A stretch of 64,000 nucleotides of DNA from DATGJX01 sp963830545 (lineage in GTDB: Bacteria > Vulcanimicrobiota > Vulcanimicrobiia > Vulcanimicrobiales > Vulcanimicrobiaceae): NCBI GenBank assembly GCA_963830545.1, contig CAWHMK010000001.1:186001-250000 (forward strand), in the 5' to 3' direction. Shown here in pieces: positions 52,534 through 62,385 of the stretch (within the stretch, counting starts at the first letter, position 1; each line of letters starts with the position of its first letter). The notes under the pieces are model-generated. The model searched no databases, was not told the DNA's origin, and was given only the letters and a program-made list of their open reading frames with translations. A program made the translations under genes and the position numbers.

Positions 52534-52662
52534 CGGCGTGTACCGGCGCCCCGCCGCCTTCAGTCTCCTCAAAAATAGACGATGTCGTGCGTACGCCGTT
52601 CCGGAGCAGCCCGGTCGCGACGCCGAGCGCGCGGTTGCGCCGTACCCAGCGCGGGCTGGCGC

Positions 52663-53184
52663 TTACGAGGAAAGTTCGGCGGTATCCAGCACGGCCTTTT
52701 CTTCGCCCGTCATAATCATGGTCAGATCGAGAAGGATGACGAGCCGCTCGCCGACTTTCCCCACGCCCTGGATATATTCAGTGCCCACGCCGGCGATCAT
52801 GTCCGGCGCGTTTTCGACTTGTTCGATGGGGATGTTGATGACTTCCGAAACGCCGTCGACGACGATGCCGACCTTCTTCGTTCCGATTTCCGTAACGATG
52901 ATGCGAGTGCTCTTCGTGTGTTCGCTGCGCGTCATGGCGAAACGCGCGCGCAAATCGATGATGGGGATGAGCTGTCCGCGCAGATTTATCACCCCTTCCA
53001 TGAAGCGCGGCGCTCGCGGGACGTGTGTGATCTCGACCATGCGGATGATTTCCTGCACCTGTGAGATGTCGACGCCGTACTCTTCACTGCCCAGGTGAAA
53101 CGAAACGACTTGTATGCGCTCACCGGACGGCTGCTGCCGATCCGCTTGCGCGAAATTGTCTTGCGATCGAAGTGTTGATGCCAT
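52663..53184 (-). CDS. cheW: chemotaxis coupling protein CheW
   Basis: 173 residues. Links chemoreceptors to CheA. It has VVSFHLGSEEYGVDISQVQE, VPRAPRFMEGVINLRGQLIP and VDGVSEVINIP, the standard CheW order of two SH3-like subdomains. A 20-residue polar N-terminal extension precedes the domain. The start directly follows the cheA stop (TAAATG). Confidence 0.95.
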   Translation of the reverse strand: MASTLRSQDNFAQADRQQPSGERIQVVSFHLGSEEYGVDISQVQEIIRMVEITHVPRAPRFMEGVINLRGQLIPIIDLRARFAMTRSEHTKSTRIIVTEIGTKKVGIVVDGVSEVINIPIEQVENAPDMIAGVGTEYIQGVGKVGERLVILLDLTMIMTGEEKAVLDTAELSS

Positions 53185-55116
53185 TTAGACCCCCGAATAT
53201 TCAGCGCGCGCAACGCGCCCGCTGGCGTACGCTTCCGATACGAGCGAATGAACGTCGATGATGAGTGAAATAGAACCGTTTCCGAGGATCGTCGCACCCG
53301 AGATGCCGGGAATGCGTCCGACCATATCGGAAAGCGGCTTGATGACGATCTCCTGTTCGCCCTGAAACGAATCGACGATCAAGCCCACCTGACGGCCCTG
53401 CAATCCTACGATTACGATCATCACTTTTTCCGGGTCGCGCTCTCCGCCCAATTCGAAAAAATCGGCGATGCGCACGAGCGGAACGACGTGCCCGCGCAGC
53501 GTGATCACCTCGTTGCCGTGAACGGTACGAACGTCTTGCATTTCGACACGCTGCGATTCGATGACCGAATCGAGCGGAATCGCATACAACTCATCCACCA
53601 CGCGTACGAGAAGCGCTTGGATAATCGCCAGCGTCAACGGCAATTTTATCGTGAACGTCGTGCCTGCGCCTGAAACGGTGTTGACGTCGAAGATCCCTTT
53701 GAGCCGGCCGATGTTCTTCTTCACGACGTCCATCCCGACGCCGCGGCCGCTGACGTCGCTGATGACCTCCGCGGTCGAAAAGCCCGGCGTGAAAATCAGC
53801 TCGATGATCTCGCGGTCGGTCAGGCGATCGTCGGACGCAATCAACCCTTGCTTGATGCCGCGCGCCCGGACGCGCTCGAGATCGATGCCGTTTCCGTCGT
53901 CGATCACTTCGATGATGATTTGATTGCCTTCGTGGTAGGCGTTGAGCGCAATGGTGCCGTGACGCGGCTTTCCACGACGCTCGCGTTCCTCCGGTGTTTC
54001 AATGCCGTGATCGACACAGTTGCGCAGCAGGTGCATCAGCGGCTCGCCGACTTCGTCGACGATCGTCTTGTCCAGATCCGTTTCCGCCCCGGAAATCGCG
54101 AGGTGCACTTCTTTTCCGCGGGCCTTTGCCACGTCGCGAACCATGCGCGGAAACCGATCGAACACCTGGCCGATCGGCACCATCCGCACCTTCATGATCG
54201 ATTCTTGGATTTCGTTGGTCGTGCGCGCGAGTAATGCGGAGCTGTCCGCCAGCGCTTTTGCGAGCGGCGAGAGCGCTTTCGCATGTCCGTTGAGATGAGC
54301 GCCGCCTTTGTCCGTGAGCGAGCGTTCGAGCGAGCCGGCGATATCGGATATGCGGGTCCGGTTGATCACGAGCTCGCCGACCAAATTGAGCAGCAGGTCC
54401 AGCCGTTCGATGTCTACGCGGATCGTTTGATGCGCACCCGCGCGCTTTTCGCTGCGTTTTTCCGCTGTTTGCGCTTTTGGCTGCGGCGTGTCTACCGGCT
54501 GCGCACGCGGGGCGGGCTCTACCGGCAGTTGCGGCGTTTGCACCTGCGGGGTCTGCGAAGCGCGGGCTTCCTCCACTTGTTTCCAAACCGCGGCTTCGAA
54601 CGCGGCAATCTCTTCTTCGCCTGCCGCTTCCTCTTCGTGTGTGGATGCGGCCTCTTCGAACGAAACGTCCGGCCCGGTCGTACCTTCGATGACGTTCGAC
54701 GTTTCTTCGTAGACTGCGACGAACGAATCGATCCGTCCGATATAGTCGGCCAGTCCCGCAGGCGCTTCTCCACCACGTACCGCTGCCTCGACGAGATTGG
54801 TGAGGAAGTCGCGTCCCGCAAAAAGGATGTCCACGCAGCCTTCGGAGATCGGCATGCGCTCCTTGCGCAGCAGATCGCACAAATTTTCCAGGCGGTGCGC
54901 GAGGTTTTGCACGCCGGAAAACTGCAACATTCCCGCGCTGCCCTTTATCGTGTGCAGCGCGCGGAACAACGAATTTACGAGCTCACCGTCGGCGCGCCCG
55001 CTGCTGACGAAATCCTCGAGGTGCAGCAAATCGGCGTCGATCTGCTGGAGTAATTCATCGGCTTCGTCTCTGAAGTACGAAATGAATTCCGATCGGTCGA
55101 ATAATTCGTCAGACAT
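53185..55116 (-). CDS. cheA: chemotaxis histidine kinase CheA
   Basis: 643 residues. P1 phosphotransfer domain with the phosphorylated His in FRALHTIKGSAGML (about residue 55). An acidic/Pro-rich linker covers about 130-225, where a CheY-binding P2 would usually be and is not evident. P3 dimer helices follow (LDLLLNLVGELVINRTRI). The P4 kinase has the N box in LLRNCVDHGIETPEER, DDGNGI and GRGVGMDVVKKNI. P5 is CheW-like. It signals to CheY at 55770. Confidence 0.96.
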   Translation of the reverse strand: MSDELFDRSEFISYFRDEADELLQQIDADLLHLEDFVSSGRADGELVNSLFRALHTIKGSAGMLQFSGVQNLAHRLENLCDLLRKERMPISEGCVDILFAGRDFLTNLVEAAVRGGEAPAGLADYIGRIDSFVAVYEETSNVIEGTTGPDVSFEEAASTHEEEAAGEEEIAAFEAAVWKQVEEARASQTPQVQTPQLPVEPAPRAQPVDTPQPKAQTAEKRSEKRAGAHQTIRVDIERLDLLLNLVGELVINRTRISDIAGSLERSLTDKGGAHLNGHAKALSPLAKALADSSALLARTTNEIQESIMKVRMVPIGQVFDRFPRMVRDVAKARGKEVHLAISGAETDLDKTIVDEVGEPLMHLLRNCVDHGIETPEERERRGKPRHGTIALNAYHEGNQIIIEVIDDGNGIDLERVRARGIKQGLIASDDRLTDREIIELIFTPGFSTAEVISDVSGRGVGMDVVKKNIGRLKGIFDVNTVSGAGTTFTIKLPLTLAIIQALLVRVVDELYAIPLDSVIESQRVEMQDVRTVHGNEVITLRGHVVPLVRIADFFELGGERDPEKVMIVIVGLQGRQVGLIVDSFQGEQEIVIKPLSDMVGRIPGISGATILGNGSISLIIDVHSLVSEAYASGRVARAEYSGV

Positions 55117-55161
55117 GGCGCACCGGGCGGTCCCGCAACCCAGTCACGGCCGCCCCAAACA

Positions 55162-55773
55162 TTACTCTACTCCGAAAACTGCGAGTAGCGGGCCTAGGGA
55201 CCCGGTCTCCGGGATTAAGATGAATTGACCGGATACTTCTTTCTCTTTGTCCAGGAATGCACTCTCGATCAGGAACACGTCTTGGTCCGGCAGGATCGAC
55301 ATGAGCGTGCGGAACGCCGCTTGAATCGTTCCGTACGAGAGCGTCGGAACGGATGGAAGCACGTTTTGACCGGTGAGATTGTTGATGGCGGAAAGATACG
55401 ATCCCGCGATGATGTTGCCAATCTCCTTGAGCGTGGAGTCGGAGATCGAATCGAACACTTGGATGTCGCCAATCACGCGCTTGAGAAACGTCGATACGAA
55501 ATCGATTGCCTGCTCCCGATCGAACAGCACGACTATCTGTCCGGGAGATTCGCCGCGAATGTACATGTGCAGCGCCGCAACCATGCGGTTTTCGTGGCCC
55601 ACCCGCGAAGCGAGATCGCGGAATTTGATGACGTCGATGCGCGGCTCGCTCAAATTGATCTTGGTGTTGAGCAACTGCGAGAGCGCAGTTGCGGCGTGGC
55701 CGGCGCCGATGTTGCCGACCTCCTTCAGGGCGTCCTTCTGCAGCTCGTTCAAGTTCAAGCTCTGGGCGCTCAC
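55162..55773 (-). CDS. cheC: CheY-P phosphatase CheC
   Basis: 203 residues from a GTG at 55773 that overlaps the cheY stop (GTGA). Two phosphatase motifs are visible: LQKDALKEVGNIGAGHAATA and LKEIGNIIAGSYLSAINNL, each with the E-x2-N pair. CheC removes phosphate from CheY in systems lacking CheZ. It sits between cheA and cheY. Confidence 0.93.
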   Translation of the reverse strand: MSAQSLNLNELQKDALKEVGNIGAGHAATALSQLLNTKINLSEPRIDVIKFRDLASRVGHENRMVAALHMYIRGESPGQIVVLFDREQAIDFVSTFLKRVIGDIQVFDSISDSTLKEIGNIIAGSYLSAINNLTGQNVLPSVPTLSYGTIQAAFRTLMSILPDQDVFLIESAFLDKEKEVSGQFILIPETGSLGPLLAVFGVE

Positions 55774-56132
55774 GAAAGCACCTTGTTGATCGTCTCGAGA
55801 ATTTTCGGCGGCTGGAACGGCTTGGTGATGAACGATTTCGCGCCTGCCTGGATCGCCTCCACCACCAGCGCTTGCTGTCCCATGGAGGTGCACATGATGA
55901 TCTTTGCATTCGGATCGTGGCTCATGATCTGACGGACGGCCGTGATGCCGTCCATCTCCGGCATGACCATGTCCATCGTGACGAGATCCGGAGTCAGCGA
56001 CTTGTATTTGTCAACCGCTTCGACCCCGTTTTGCGCTTCGCCGACCACGTCGAATCCGTTCTTGCTGAGGATGCCTTTGATCATCATCCGCATGACGACG
56101 GCATCGTCGACGATGAGGACCCGCTTGCTCAT
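55770..56132 (-). CDS. cheY: chemotaxis response regulator CheY
   Basis: 120 residues, receiver domain only. Acidic pocket DD in VLIVDDAVVMR, phosphorylated Asp in VTMDMVMPEMDG (about 54), Thr/Ser in IIMCTSMGQQ and Lys in FITKPFQPPK. It binds the flagellar switch (FliM/FliN). fliN is at the right edge of this window. Confidence 0.96.
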   Translation of the reverse strand: MSKRVLIVDDAVVMRMMIKGILSKNGFDVVGEAQNGVEAVDKYKSLTPDLVTMDMVMPEMDGITAVRQIMSHDPNAKIIMCTSMGQQALVVEAIQAGAKSFITKPFQPPKILETINKVLS

Positions 56133-56165
56133 TCCTTGCTCCCTATGGGCCGAGATAGTACTTAC

Positions 56166-56193
56166 ACCCCATCGGCCGGAAATGGGGTTTTTC
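56166..56193 (+). terminator. terminator-like hairpin between pilZ and cheY genes
   Basis: Arms ACCCCAT (56166-56172) and ATGGGGT (56182-56188) around a 9-base loop, followed by a T-run on the plus strand. All surrounding genes read leftward, where no U-tract follows. It may stop antisense transcripts or merely be a structured spacer. Confidence 0.35.
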
Positions 56194-56206
56194 TTAGCGT
56201 TGCGAG

Positions 56207-56872
56207 CTAAGCCAGACCGCGGTTTCGCAATTCCGCCGTTCGGCGATTGATGTAATCGAGGATCGCGCGATCTTCGGCCGCGGTCAGACCGTGAAAGCGC
56301 AGCCCATGAGAGAATTTGCCCGACGTCGGAATTTGCTCGACGCGCATCACTTCACCGAGCATGACGAACGGCGGCGAGTCGGCGCTCAGACTCACCTGCA
56401 CCTCCATCATCTGCCCGACCTTGCACTGCCGGTCGATGATGAGCGAGCATCCGCCGCGGCTGATGTCGCGAATGCTGCCCTTGATGAACTCGCCGACGCC
56501 TTTGCCGCCCGGCGCCATGCGCCAGTGCCCGGTCAGAAGCGTGTCGAGCCGCACGCTGGATCGCTTTTGCGCGCCGCCGCCCAGGCTTTCGATGCGCGCC
56601 GGGATCTCGAAAAACGTCATTCCGTCGCGCGCCTCCACGATCGTGGATGCGAAGCGGAATTTTCCGGAAGCGGTTTGGTAAACGAACACGCCCCGCTCGC
56701 CTTTGCGCCCAACGATGTCACCAACGCCCAACCGCGCGGGTCCGGCCTCTTCCACCGACACCGAACGCAAACCGCGTCCGCTCACCGTTACTTCGACGAA
56801 CGAATGCAGCGCCGGCAGCCTGTCCTCTGGGATGGTCTTCTTTGCGTTCGACCGGAAGAGCGACTTGAACAT
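56207..56872 (-). CDS. PilZ domain protein (YcgR-like)
   Basis: 221 residues. An N-terminal beta-rich YcgR-N-like part (FVEVTVSGRGLRSVSVEEAG, VYQTASGKFRFASTIVEAR) precedes a PilZ domain with the c-di-GMP motifs R-x3-R in QKRSSVRLD and D-x-S-x2-G in RDISRGGCSLI. It should brake flagellar rotation when c-di-GMP is high. The ATG overlaps the flhA stop (TGATG). Confidence 0.92.
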   Translation of the reverse strand: MFKSLFRSNAKKTIPEDRLPALHSFVEVTVSGRGLRSVSVEEAGPARLGVGDIVGRKGERGVFVYQTASGKFRFASTIVEARDGMTFFEIPARIESLGGGAQKRSSVRLDTLLTGHWRMAPGGKGVGEFIKGSIRDISRGGCSLIIDRQCKVGQMMEVQVSLSADSPPFVMLGEVMRVEQIPTSGKFSHGLRFHGLTAAEDRAILDYINRRTAELRNRGLA

Positions 56873-59017
56873 CACCGCGATGCAGCCTCCATCTGTTCCG
56901 CCTCGTCCGTCGTCGAGATTTGCCCGATCGATTCAACGCGCAGACCGGGCGCGATCTCGGAATACGAGAGTACGACGAGCTGCGGCGCAGCGCGCTCCGT
57001 CAAGCGCTTGAGAGCTAGACGAACCGACGGCGAGCAGAGCACGATCGGATGCAAGCCGGAATTCTGTGCCGCCGCCATTTGCTTCGTGAGGGAGCGTGTA
57101 GATCTTGGCAACGGTATTCGGATCGAGCAGCGCGTACGCGTCTTCTCCGCGGCGCACGGCTTCGCCGAGCAAAGATTCCAAACGCGGATCCACGGTGACG
57201 ACGGAGAGCAGTCCGTCCTCCGAGTATTCCGCGCAAATGTGGCGCGCCATCGCCGCACGCACGCGTTCGGTTAGGAAGTCGACGTCCTTGCTGACGCGTG
57301 CGGCGTCTGCCAAGCTCTCGAGGATGAGCAGCAGATTGCGAATCGGAATGCGCTCGCGCAGCAGATTCTGCAGCACGCGCTGAATTTCACCGACGGTCAG
57401 CAGGTTCGGAACGAGCTCTTCCACGACCACCGGATAGTGCGTTTTCACGTTGTCCAGCAGCGCCGACGTCTCTTGGCGCCCCAGCAGATCGGGCGCGTGT
57501 CCTTTGATGATCTCGGTAAGGTGCGTGGCGATGACGCTCGTCGGATCGATTACCGTATAGCCGGCCATTTCCGCTTCGCTGCGCCCGGAATCGGGGATCC
57601 ACAGCGCGGGCAAGTTGAACGCCGGTTCGGTGGTCGGAATACCGTCGATGGGCTGCGTCGCCGTGCCGGGATTCATCGCCAGCAAACGGCTGACCATCAC
57701 CTCGGCACTCGTGACTTCGAGGCCGTAGATTTTCACGACGTACGTGCTCGGCTTGAGCTGCAGATTGTCGCGCACGCGAATCGGCGGCACGATGATCCCG
57801 AGATCCCGTGCGGCATGGCGGCGGATGAGTGTGATGCGCTCGAGCAAGTCGCCGCCTTGCGTGGTGTCGACCAGCGGAATCAGGCCGAAGCCGATCTCCA
57901 GTTCCATCGGGTCGTACGAAAGCAGGGGTACGACCGACTCGGCCGGTTTGACCGCCGGCGTTTGCGTTCCGGTACCCCCCGCGATCGCGGCCGCCTGAGC
58001 CGCGCTGGGCAACTGCCCCTGACGCTGCTCGCGCGGGCGGTTGCGCGTGCGGAAGTAATAGATGAAGAGCAGAGCCGAGACCGGCAGCATGAACCAGCGA
58101 ACGAGACCGGTAAAGCCGAACAGCGCGGTCATGATCGCCGTGATGAGAATTGCCGTGGGCTGCCCGCTGAGCTGTTTGGTGAGATCCGCTCCGAAGTCGG
58201 ATTCCGAGGCTGCACGCGTAACGATGATACCGGTGGCCGTCGAGATGAGCAGCGCGGGAACCTGGGTGACGATGCCTTCGCCGACGGTAAGCAGCGTAAA
58301 ATGCTGCAGCGATTGGAGCAGCGTCATGTGCTCCTGCGCGACGCCGACGATGAATCCGCCGATCGTATTGATGGCGACGATGATGAGCGCGGCAATGGCG
58401 TCGCCGCGCACGAATTTGCTCGCGCCGTCCATGGCGCCGTAGAAGTCCGCCGAGCGCTGAATGTCTCTGCGGCGCTGACGGGCTTCGGCCTCGGTGACGA
58501 GACCCGCGTTCAAGTCGGCGTCGATGGCCAGCTGTTTGCCGGGCATCGCATCGAGCGTGAAGCGCGCCGCAACCTCCGCGACGCGCCCCGCACCGTTCGT
58601 GATGACGACGAACTGGATGACGATGAGGATCAGGAAGATGACGAAGCCGACGGCGTAGTTTCCGCCGATGACGATGTTTCCGAAGAAGTTGATGACTTCG
58701 CCCGCGTACCCGTGCAGCAGTATCGATCGGGTTGCGGTGAGGTTGAGTGAGAGCCGGAAGAGCGTGACGATGAGCAGCAGCGTTGGGAAAACGCTGAACT
58801 GCAGCGCATTTTCTGCATAGAGTGCGACGCCGATGATCATCAGCGCGGTTGCGATGTTCAGCGTGAGCAAGAGATCGAGCAGCACCGGCGGGATCGGCAC
58901 GATCATCAGGAAGACGAGCATGACGGACGCGCCCGCAATCCAAATCGGCGCCGTCGCGCCGATTCGGGCCAGTACTCCCCCACTCGCGGCTTGCCGCACT
59001 TGCTGCGTGGCCGCCAT
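56872..59017 (-). CDS. flhA: flagellar export protein FlhA, frameshifted near the end
   Basis: About 714 residues once joined. Eight N-terminal membrane segments, the conserved GAMDGASKFVRGDAIAALI loop and the cytosolic domains (GYTVIDPTSVIATHLTEIIK, ETSALLDNVKTHYPVVVEEL). The main frame runs to 56933 but becomes meaningless after AKIYTL. The true C-terminus (LTKQMAAAQNSGLHPIVLCS to QMEAASR) is in another frame ending at 56872. The shift is near 57087-57095. FlhA forms the ring of the type III export gate. Its ATG directly follows the flhB stop. Confidence 0.93.
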
Positions 59018-60082
59018 TTACGCGATCGTCTTTCGTTTGAGCTTGTAGACGAACGCGATTACTTGGGCAACAGCCGCATAGAGATTCGGCGGAATCGACT
59101 GATCGAGTTCTACTTTCGCATACAGCGTGCGCGCGAGCGGCGCATTTTCCATCAGCGGAACGCCGTGCTCTTGCGCAATCTCGCGAATGCGCTTCGCCAC
59201 GAGATCCGCACCTTTGGCGGTGACGACGGGAGCTTCCATCTTCAGTTCATCCCACTCGAGCGCAACGGCGAAGTGTGTTGGGTTGGTGACGACGACCGTC
59301 GCTTTCGGAACCGCAGCCATCATGCGGCGGCGCGCAAATTCGCGCTGACGGCGTTTGACCGCGGCTTTGGCTTCCGGATTGCCTTCCGATTGCCGGTATT
59401 CGTCCTTGACCTCTTGCTTGGTCATCTTGAGATTTTCTTCGTACTGCCACTTCTCGTACGCGAAGTCCAACAGCCCGATGATGACCAGAAGGAAGCCGAA
59501 CTTCCAGCCGATAGAAAAGATCAAATCCCCGACGAATCCGATCATATTGCCCGGCGCGAGCTGACCCAGCATGAGCAGCGTGTTTATGCTCGCCGCAATG
59601 CTCGTATAGATGATGAGGAGCACCGCGCCCAGTTTGAGCAGCTGTTTGCCCAGATTGACGAGCACCTGTTTGGAAAACATCCGCTGGAAGCCCGTGAGCG
59701 GATTGATCTTGTTGAAACTGGGCGTCACGGGCGTAAAGGACAACACGAATCCCGTCTGCAGCACGTTTACGCCGACAGCGGCTACGAGCGATCCGGCGAA
59801 GAGCACGCCCATGAGGAGCGCCATACCGCCGAAGCCGCGCGCGAACAGCATCCAAACGGACGCGACGGTGAAGTCTTGATGCTCGTGTATGCGCCAAAGA
59901 ATCTCCTGAACCGTAGCCGAAAGCGAACCGAGCGCCGCGGGTGCGAGTGCGCGCAAAACGAAGACGCCGGCAAGAAAGACCACTGCACCGGCGAGATCGG
60001 AACTTTTCGCGACCTGACCACGTCCTCGCGCCTCTTCACGGCGCTTCGGAGTGGCCTTTTCAGTTTGCTCGGGTCTTGCCAT
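59018..60082 (-). CDS. flhB: flagellar export switch protein FlhB
   Basis: 354 residues from MARPEQTEKATPKRREEARG at 60082. Four membrane segments, then the cytosolic domain with the self-cleavage site NPTH (VVVTNPTHFAVALEW) that switches export from hook to filament proteins. First gene of the flhB-flhA-pilZ-cheY-cheC-cheA-cheW series. It starts afresh after the opposite-strand Vgb-like gene, so a promoter is expected in 60083-60221. Confidence 0.95.
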   Translation of the reverse strand: MARPEQTEKATPKRREEARGRGQVAKSSDLAGAVVFLAGVFVLRALAPAALGSLSATVQEILWRIHEHQDFTVASVWMLFARGFGGMALLMGVLFAGSLVAAVGVNVLQTGFVLSFTPVTPSFNKINPLTGFQRMFSKQVLVNLGKQLLKLGAVLLIIYTSIAASINTLLMLGQLAPGNMIGFVGDLIFSIGWKFGFLLVIIGLLDFAYEKWQYEENLKMTKQEVKDEYRQSEGNPEAKAAVKRRQREFARRRMMAAVPKATVVVTNPTHFAVALEWDELKMEAPVVTAKGADLVAKRIREIAQEHGVPLMENAPLARTLYAKVELDQSIPPNLYAAVAQVIAFVYKLKRKTIA

Positions 60083-60221
60083 AGGCCACGCTTGAAAAGC
60101 GTCTAGACCTATCATCGGCTATGCGCAGGCCGCGCCTTAACCGGCGGGACACTGCCCCGGAGCGACGAATACGCCGGGGGTTTAGCCCTCCCGGGCCATC
60201 AGACTCATCACAGGAGACTAC

Positions 60222-61250
60222 ATGCGTCGTAATGCGGGCCTGGCGGCCTCGTTGTTTTTCACTGTCCTGGCTCTGGCAGCGTGCGGTCACGGCACGGTCA
60301 TCGGCAGCGGCCCGCTGCCCACGCCGACCCCCATCGTCCCGAAGGTCACCAACGAGTTCCCAATCCCGACGGCCAACAGCAACCCGGGCGGCCTTACCGT
60401 GGGCGGCGACGGCTTCATTTACTTCACCGAGCAGACAACCGGCAAAATCGGGCAAGTCACGACCGGCGGGACGTTCAAGGAATTCACAATCGCCTCGAGC
60501 GGGGGCATGGCCGGCAACAACGCAATCGACATTACCAGCGGACCCGACGGCAACCTCTGGTTCACGGAGCGAGGCGCCTCCCCCGGCATCGGCATGATGA
60601 CGCTGGCTGATAAGATCACCGAATATCCTATCGCCGGAGGTTCGCCCGCTCGCATTACGCCGGGTCCGGTTCCGAAAACGCTCGTGTTCACGGATCCCGG
60701 GACGAATTCCATCGGCCAGATCACGACGGCGGGAACGATTGCCGAGATCCCGATCCCGACCGCGAATTCCAATCCACTCGGAATTGCGGTCAATTCCGCC
60801 GATGCGGCGCACGTCTATTTCGTGGAGCACGACGCTTCGCGCATCGGCATTCTCAACGTTCAAACCGGAACCATCGACGACAGCCATCCGACGCTCACCC
60901 CGAACGCGGGGCCGACCTCAATCGCGCAGGGTCCGGACGGCGCGCTCTGGTTCACCGAAAACAACGTCGCCAAAATCGGACGGATCACGACCTCGGGCGT
61001 GATGACGGAATACCCGCTCGCCCCCGCAACCAGTGCCAACGGCCTCGTCTCCGGTGTAGACAACAATTTGTATTTCGGAGATACGGCGCAGAACAAAATC
61101 GGCCGGATCAGCGCGATTACCCCGAGCAGCGTGAGTGAATACAGCATCCCGTCGGCGAACGCATTCCCCGGTCAGATGCTGATAGGCCCTGACGGTCTTA
61201 TCTATTTCACCGAAGTTCAAGCCGACAAGATCGGACAGTTGAACTACTAA
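60222..61250 (+). CDS. lipoprotein with virginiamycin B lyase-like propeller
   Basis: 342 residues. CAGGAGACTAC gives a strong ribosome-binding site. The signal ends in a lipobox (LALAAC). Repeats of about 45 residues follow, each with GPDG-LWFTE or G-IYFTE and KIGQ/KIGRI-T, the beta-propeller blades of Vgb/streptogramin-lyase proteins. It is probably a surface-attached propeller of unknown ligand; the family's lyase role need not apply. It is the only rightward gene inside the flagellar cluster, between fliR and flhB. Confidence 0.85.
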   Translation: MRRNAGLAASLFFTVLALAACGHGTVIGSGPLPTPTPIVPKVTNEFPIPTANSNPGGLTVGGDGFIYFTEQTTGKIGQVTTGGTFKEFTIASSGGMAGNNAIDITSGPDGNLWFTERGASPGIGMMTLADKITEYPIAGGSPARITPGPVPKTLVFTDPGTNSIGQITTAGTIAEIPIPTANSNPLGIAVNSADAAHVYFVEHDASRIGILNVQTGTIDDSHPTLTPNAGPTSIAQGPDGALWFTENNVAKIGRITTSGVMTEYPLAPATSANGLVSGVDNNLYFGDTAQNKIGRISAITPSSVSEYSIPSANAFPGQMLIGPDGLIYFTEVQADKIGQLNY

Positions 61251-61265
61251 CGAATCTCGCGGCGC

Positions 61266-62048
61266 TTAGTGTACGGCCATTCCGCGCATCACCTCGTCCA
61301 TGTGGCGCGCGGAATCCGCGAACAGCTGCGGAGCTACCGCCGTCAATAACGGAACGCTGACTGCAAGCATCAGCAGTCCGACGCCGATCTGCAGCGGAAA
61401 ACCGACCACGAAGACGTTCATTTGCGGCGCCACGCGCGCCATGAGGCCGAGTGCGACGTTCACGACGAACAAGGCAACCGCCGCCGGCGCCGCAATTTGA
61501 AACACGACGAAGAACGCCTGCTCGACGAAGATGACCACGTTGCCGGCGACGCTGGGATCGAGATTCACGTACGGCAGCGGCAGCAGGTGAAACGAACCGC
61601 CGATGCCCTGCAGCAGCAGCAAATGCGAGTTGCTGATCAAGAACACGAGCGTTGCGAGCGTAAGCTCGAGCTCGCCCAGCACCGTCACCTGCTGCTGCGT
61701 TTGCGGGCTGATGACGTTCGCGACCGCAAAGCCGATTTGAATATCGAGAATTTCGCCGGCGAACTGAATTCCCATGAATACCAGATACGCGACGAAGCCG
61801 ACGATGAGCCCTGCCACAACCTGACTTACGACGGCAACGACGAGGGCCCCCAAATCGGGCAGCGGCGCCATCGCGGGCAGCGCGCGGAACAGCATGAACG
61901 AAATGAGCCCGCCCAAGCCCATGCGCACCATCAGCGGAATTTGCGGCGCGGAAAACACCGGGAAGACGAAGAGCATGGTGGTCGTGCGGATGAACACCAG
62001 CAGCAGCGTCTCGAATTGCGCCTGCGAAAGTCCGAAGACGTCGACCAT
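61266..62048 (-). CDS. fliR: flagellar export gate protein FliR
   Basis: 260 residues, six membrane segments. It has the family's RTTTMLFVFPVFSAPQIPLM, GEILDIQIGFAVANVISPQT and FPLQIGVGLLML. It forms the export gate with FliP and FliQ. It follows fliQ by six bases and converges on the Vgb-like gene with a 15-base gap. Confidence 0.95.
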   Translation of the reverse strand: MVDVFGLSQAQFETLLLVFIRTTTMLFVFPVFSAPQIPLMVRMGLGGLISFMLFRALPAMAPLPDLGALVVAVVSQVVAGLIVGFVAYLVFMGIQFAGEILDIQIGFAVANVISPQTQQQVTVLGELELTLATLVFLISNSHLLLLQGIGGSFHLLPLPYVNLDPSVAGNVVIFVEQAFFVVFQIAAPAAVALFVVNVALGLMARVAPQMNVFVVGFPLQIGVGLLMLAVSVPLLTAVAPQLFADSARHMDEVMRGMAVH

Positions 62049-62054
62049 CTCGCG

Positions 62055-62324
62055 CTACTTCACGAAGTTTTGCACGTGCGTAAAGATTCGGGTCGTAAAA
62101 TCCGTCAGCACGGCGAGCATGAACGGCCCGAAGAACAGAATCGCCAGTGCGGACGCAACGATCTTCGGAATGAACGTGAGCGTGGGTTCCTGGATCTGCG
62201 TTACGGCTTGAAAGATCGAAATAATCAGTCCGACGACCATCGAGATCAGCAGCACAGGCGCTGCGACCATGAAACACACGAAGATCGCGTCGCGCCCGAT
62301 CGCGATCGCGTCTCCGTAACTCAT
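62055..62324 (-). CDS. fliQ: flagellar export gate protein FliQ
   Basis: 89 residues, two membrane helices. It has FMVAAPVLLISMVVGLIISI, FQAVTQIQEPTLTFIPKI and FTTRIF, as in all FliQ. The dispersed repeat copy G separates it from fliP. Confidence 0.95.
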   Translation of the reverse strand: MSYGDAIAIGRDAIFVCFMVAAPVLLISMVVGLIISIFQAVTQIQEPTLTFIPKIVASALAILFFGPFMLAVLTDFTTRIFTHVQNFVK

Positions 62325-62332
62325 GCTCGGCT

Positions 62333-62380
62333 CGCCTCGAGGGGCTCGTCGTCGTTCGACAAGCTCACGACGACAACGTC
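62333..62380. repeat. dispersed repeat, copy G
   Basis: Has GCCTCGAGGGGCTCGTCGTC and GTTCGACAAGCTCACGACGA followed by CAACG. It occupies the 61-base gap between the true fliP stop (62386) and fliQ. Shared blocks match copies A and B. Confidence 0.7.
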
Positions 62381-62385
62381 TGAGT

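Noticed and set aside
56133..56206. Hairpin read as an operon terminator between the PilZ gene and cheY
   Set aside because: The T-run follows only on the plus strand, while both genes read leftward, so it cannot end their shared transcript.
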